Shown here: positions 14,295 through 16,554 of the stretch, in pieces
How positions within the stretch are numbered: the first letter of the stretch is position 1
How the letters are laid out: each line of letters opens with the position of its first letter
From: CAYVDB01 sp964450705
GTDB lineage: Bacteria > Patescibacteriota > Minisyncoccia > Phycocordibacterales > Zambryskibacteraceae
DNA length: 16,554 nucleotides
Direction: 5' to 3'
Assembly: GCA_964450705.1 (NCBI GenBank)
Contig: CAYVDB010000016.1
Span: 1 to 16,554 of the forward strand
Made by a program: the position numbers and the translations under genes
Notes under the pieces: model-generated
The model's database searches: none
Told to the model about the DNA's origin: nothing
What the model saw: only the letters and a program-made list of their open reading frames with translations

Positions 14295-15292
14295 GCAGGA
14301 AGAAAAAGGTAGTATTTCTTATCTTGGGTTTCTTGGTGATTTTTAGTGTGGGTCTTTTTGCCTTGTCCTTTCGATCAATTCCAGAGACCATCTCTTATGG
14401 TCTTTCTTTCTCTAAATATCGATCGGATGAGCTTGAGCTTCCTTATAAAGAGGTTTTAATTGCTCTTTTAGATGATCTTAAGGTGAGACGTTTTCGGCTA
14501 GCCGCTCATTGGCCAATGATTGAAAAGGAAAAAGATATTTGGAGCTTTGAAGATCTCGATTATCAGTTAGATGAAATTGAGAAAAGAGGAGGGAAAGTTG
14601 TCCTTGCGGTCGGGAGACGTCTTCCAAGTTGGCCGGAGTGCCACGAGCCAAATTGGGCTAAAGATATGTCGTGGGAGGACAGGAAAGAAGAAATAAGATC
14701 TCTTATTAGCGAAACAGTAAATCGATACAAAGATCGAGAAGTGATTGAATATTGGCAAGTTGAAAATGAGCCCTTTCTGTCTGTGTTTGCGTATGACCAT
14801 TGTGGGGATTTAGATAGAGAATTTCTCGAGGAAGAAGTTCTTTTAGTAAAAAGTCTTGATCCAGATCGAGACATTTTAGTGACTGATAGCGGGAATTTGG
14901 GTCTGTGGTATAAAGCTTGGAATACAGGAGATATATTTGGTACAAGCGTCTATATGTATTTGTGGAACCCTACGGTTGGGCAAATAAAAAGTGTTTACTC
15001 TCCTGCATTTTATCGAGTGAAAACTGGTCTTATGGAAATTTTCTTTGGCAAGAAAGAAAGTTTCCTGATTGAGCTATCTTTAGAGCCGTGGCTTTTGGAG
15101 CCAATAGTTAAAGCTCCCACTGAGTTATTACTTGAAAGAATGAGTATTCCAAAATTTGATGAAATAATTTCTTTTGCTAAAAAAACCGGATTTCAGAGGC
15201 AGTATTTATGGGGAGGGGAATGGTGGTATTTTATGAAAGAGAAAGGTTATGAGGATTTCTGGAATAGGGGTAGAGAAATCTTTGCTAAATAA
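14291..15292 (+). CDS. Membrane-anchored glycosidase-like TIM-barrel protein
   Basis: This 333-aa protein has an N-terminal anchor (SRKKK, then a membrane helix at about 7-26) that places the domain outside the cell. The rest looks like a clan GH-A (beta/alpha)8 barrel, similar to cellulase or GH39/GH42-type enzymes: RRFRLAAHWPMIEKEKD (66-82), VENEP with candidate acid/base Glu160 after an EYWQ strand, and ELSLEPW with candidate nucleophile Glu265 late in the barrel, followed by YLWGGEWWYF (306-314). I cannot assign a GH family. It is joined to the EamA gene by ATGA overlap. Together with GH1 it suggests that polysaccharide is cut outside and glycosides are processed inside. Confidence 0.7.
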   Translation: MSRKKKVVFLILGFLVIFSVGLFALSFRSIPETISYGLSFSKYRSDELELPYKEVLIALLDDLKVRRFRLAAHWPMIEKEKDIWSFEDLDYQLDEIEKRGGKVVLAVGRRLPSWPECHEPNWAKDMSWEDRKEEIRSLISETVNRYKDREVIEYWQVENEPFLSVFAYDHCGDLDREFLEEEVLLVKSLDPDRDILVTDSGNLGLWYKAWNTGDIFGTSVYMYLWNPTVGQIKSVYSPAFYRVKTGLMEIFFGKKESFLIELSLEPWLLEPIVKAPTELLLERMSIPKFDEIISFAKKTGFQRQYLWGGEWWYFMKEKGYEDFWNRGREIFAK

Positions 15293-15298
15293 AGAGTT

Positions 15299-15327
15299 TT
15301 GTCTAAGTAAGAGGGTTTCTATATAAT
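15299..15327 (+). promoter_or_regulatory. Promoter for pheST, leaderless
   Basis: A -35 TTGTCT (15299-15304) and a -10 TATAAT (15322-15327) are 17 nt apart, and ATG 15335 follows 7 nt after the -10. The layout is nearly the same as at rplY, including an in-frame ATG overlapping the -10 box (15326). Confidence 0.75.
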
Positions 15328-15334
15328 GCCCTAT

Positions 15335-16084
15335 ATGCAAGCGCAAAAAGGACACGTTCATCCATTAAGCCATATAATAGGTCAAACAAACGATATTTTT
15401 GCGGGTATGGGCTTTTCGGTCGCTGACGGTCCAGAGATAGAGACTGAGTATTATAATTTCGATTCTCTTAACATTCCAGCATATCATCCGGCGCGAGATA
15501 TGTGGGATACTTTTTGGTTAAAGCCAGAGAATAGTAAAAGGCTTTTAAGAACGCACACTTCTCCAGTGCAGGTAAGATATGCTGAAACACACAAGCCCCC
15601 AATTCGGATTATTGTTCCAGGAAAAGTATTTCGCCACGAAGCAACAGATGCAACTCATGAAGCGCAATTTTTTCAACTTGAAGGACTTATGATAGAGGAA
15701 TCAGTTTCTCTTGCAAATCTCAAGTGGGTACTTGAAGAATATTTCGGCAAACTTTTTGGGACAAAGACGGATGTTCGTTTTCGACCGAGCTACTTTCCTT
15801 TCGTGGAACCTGGTGTAGAGATCGACATGACCTGTTTTCGATGCGCAGGAAAAGGCCTGAGAGGTGAAAAAAATTGCGCGACATGTAAGAGCACAGGCTG
15901 GATTGAAATTATGGGCGCTGGAATGGTTCATCCTAAAGTACTTACTGAAATGGGCGTTGATTCCCGAAAATACCGAGGTTTTGCCTTTGGCGGGGGGATT
16001 GATCGGCTTGCGATGCTTAAGTTCGGTATTCCTGATGTGAGAATGTTTTACGAAGGCGATCTTCGTTTGGTAAATCAATTCTGA
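15335..16084 (+). CDS. pheS: Phenylalanyl-tRNA synthetase alpha subunit, short form
   Basis: This 249-aa class II synthetase catalytic subunit charges tRNA-Phe with PheT. Motif 2 (GKVFRHEATDATHEAQFFQ, 96-114) and motif 3 (GFAFGGGIDRLAML, 215-228) are intact, as are HPLS near the start and the VEPGVEID region. It lacks the N-terminal coiled coil of about 90 residues that contacts tRNA in other bacteria. A Cys cluster, C167, C170, C181 and C184 (CFRC then CATC), forms a likely zinc knuckle in the insertion before GWIEIMGAGMVHP. I chose ATG 15335; the upstream ATG 15326 overlaps the -10 box. pheT starts 4 nt after the stop, so they form an operon. Confidence 0.95.
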   Translation: MQAQKGHVHPLSHIIGQTNDIFAGMGFSVADGPEIETEYYNFDSLNIPAYHPARDMWDTFWLKPENSKRLLRTHTSPVQVRYAETHKPPIRIIVPGKVFRHEATDATHEAQFFQLEGLMIEESVSLANLKWVLEEYFGKLFGTKTDVRFRPSYFPFVEPGVEIDMTCFRCAGKGLRGEKNCATCKSTGWIEIMGAGMVHPKVLTEMGVDSRKYRGFAFGGGIDRLAMLKFGIPDVRMFYEGDLRLVNQF

Positions 16085-16088
16085 TGCT

Positions 16089-16554
16089 ATGAAGATTAGT
16101 TACAACTGGCTACAGAAAGAATACTTCGAGGACTCTCTGCCGACTCCCGAGGAAATACGTAAGGCGCTTACTTTGCATGCGTTTGAGGTAGAGTCTCTCG
16201 AAAAAGTAGGTGACGATGTTGTTTTTGATATAAAAGTTCTTCCAGACCGAAGCCACGATGCGCTTTCTCATAGAGGTATTGCTCGTGAGATTTCACTTCT
16301 GTGTGGGGTTTCTATTAAGAAATCGGAATTTTTCCAAGAAAAAAAATTTCCAGAATCAAACGTACTTCGTGTTGATATACAAGATGCTGCGGCTTGCCAA
16401 AGATTTAGTACTCTCGTGATTGAGAATGTAGAAGTGCGCGAAAGTCCTCTTTGGCTAAAAAAAAGACTTGAGGCTATTGGGCAGAGGTCAATCAATAATA
16501 TTGTGGATGTGACTAACTACGTTATGTTTTCTTTGGGGCAGCCGCTACATGCTT
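16089..16554 (+). CDS. pheT: Phenylalanyl-tRNA synthetase beta subunit, 5' part
   Basis: The first 155 codons are visible and the gene runs off the window. The N-terminus MKISYNWLQKEYFED and LTLHAFEVESLEKV match the start of bacterial PheT. The sequence then jumps directly to VVFDIKVLPDRSHDALSHRGIAREIS, which in E. coli lies after the OB-fold tRNA-binding domain. About 100 residues of that domain are therefore missing. INNIVDVTNYVMFSLGQPLHA matches the B3/4 editing-region entry. The start is 4 nt after pheS with no separate promoter. Confidence 0.94.
   Translation, partial: MKISYNWLQKEYFEDSLPTPEEIRKALTLHAFEVESLEKVGDDVVFDIKVLPDRSHDALSHRGIAREISLLCGVSIKKSEFFQEKKFPESNVLRVDIQDAAACQRFSTLVIENVEVRESPLWLKKRLEAIGQRSINNIVDVTNYVMFSLGQPLHA

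Noticed and set aside
12197..16084. Recoded UGA (as in Gracilibacteria and Absconditabacteria)
   Set aside because: UGA falls at the expected ends of the PEGA, EamA, PheS and avd proteins, so the standard code applies.
1..16554. CRISPR array, insertion sequence with transposase, prophage genes
   Set aside because: No repeat-spacer arrays, no transposase or integrase reading frames and no phage structural genes were seen.

Overview
The window reads as a fragment of a Candidate Phyla Radiation (Patescibacteria, Parcubacteria-like) chromosome. This is inferred from gene content, since no database search was possible. The genes are AT-rich, small and tightly packed. Translation proteins are trimmed: EF-Ts has 194 aa, RF1 has 323 aa, PheS lacks its N-terminal coiled coil and PheT lacks its OB-fold tRNA-binding insertion. 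Many genes begin only 6-10 nt after a -10 box with no Shine-Dalgarno site, so leaderless mRNAs look common. UAA, UAG and UGA are all used as stops, so the genetic code is standard.

Region 1 (1-2419) is a diversity-generating retroelement (DGR). It contains a GC-rich target gene (65-544) whose 3' end is a variable repeat (VR, 431-540). A template repeat (TR, 935-1044), an Avd-like four-helix-bundle gene on the minus strand (1051-1413) and a DGR-type reverse transcriptase (1400-2419) follow. VR and TR align without gaps over 110 bp with 14 mismatches. All 14 lie at TR adenines and all read G in the VR. RT and avd run head to head and overlap at a G12 tract. As assembled, neither has an ATG start, but removing one G gives both an ATG start.

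Region 2 (2412-6224) holds an FAD-linked oxidase that overlaps the RT stop codon, ribosomal protein bL25 behind a leaderless promoter, and an exported coiled-coil protein with a lytic-transglycosylase-like C-terminus.

Region 3 (6225-9569) begins with an unidentified structured RNA that has its own promoter and terminator. It is followed by a translation block (bL31, RF1, uS2, EF-Ts) and a gene cut by a 10-N assembly gap.

Region 4 (9705-15292) starts with tRNA-Thr(UGU) and then carries an envelope/carbohydrate set: a membrane GT2 glycosyltransferase, a PEGA-domain protein, a GH1 glycosidase, an EamA-type transporter and a membrane-anchored glycosidase-like TIM barrel. The spacing suggests transcription units GT2-PEGA and EamA-glycosidase, with GH1 on its own -10 box.

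Region 5 (15335-16554) is pheS followed by the first 155 codons of pheT, which runs off the window.
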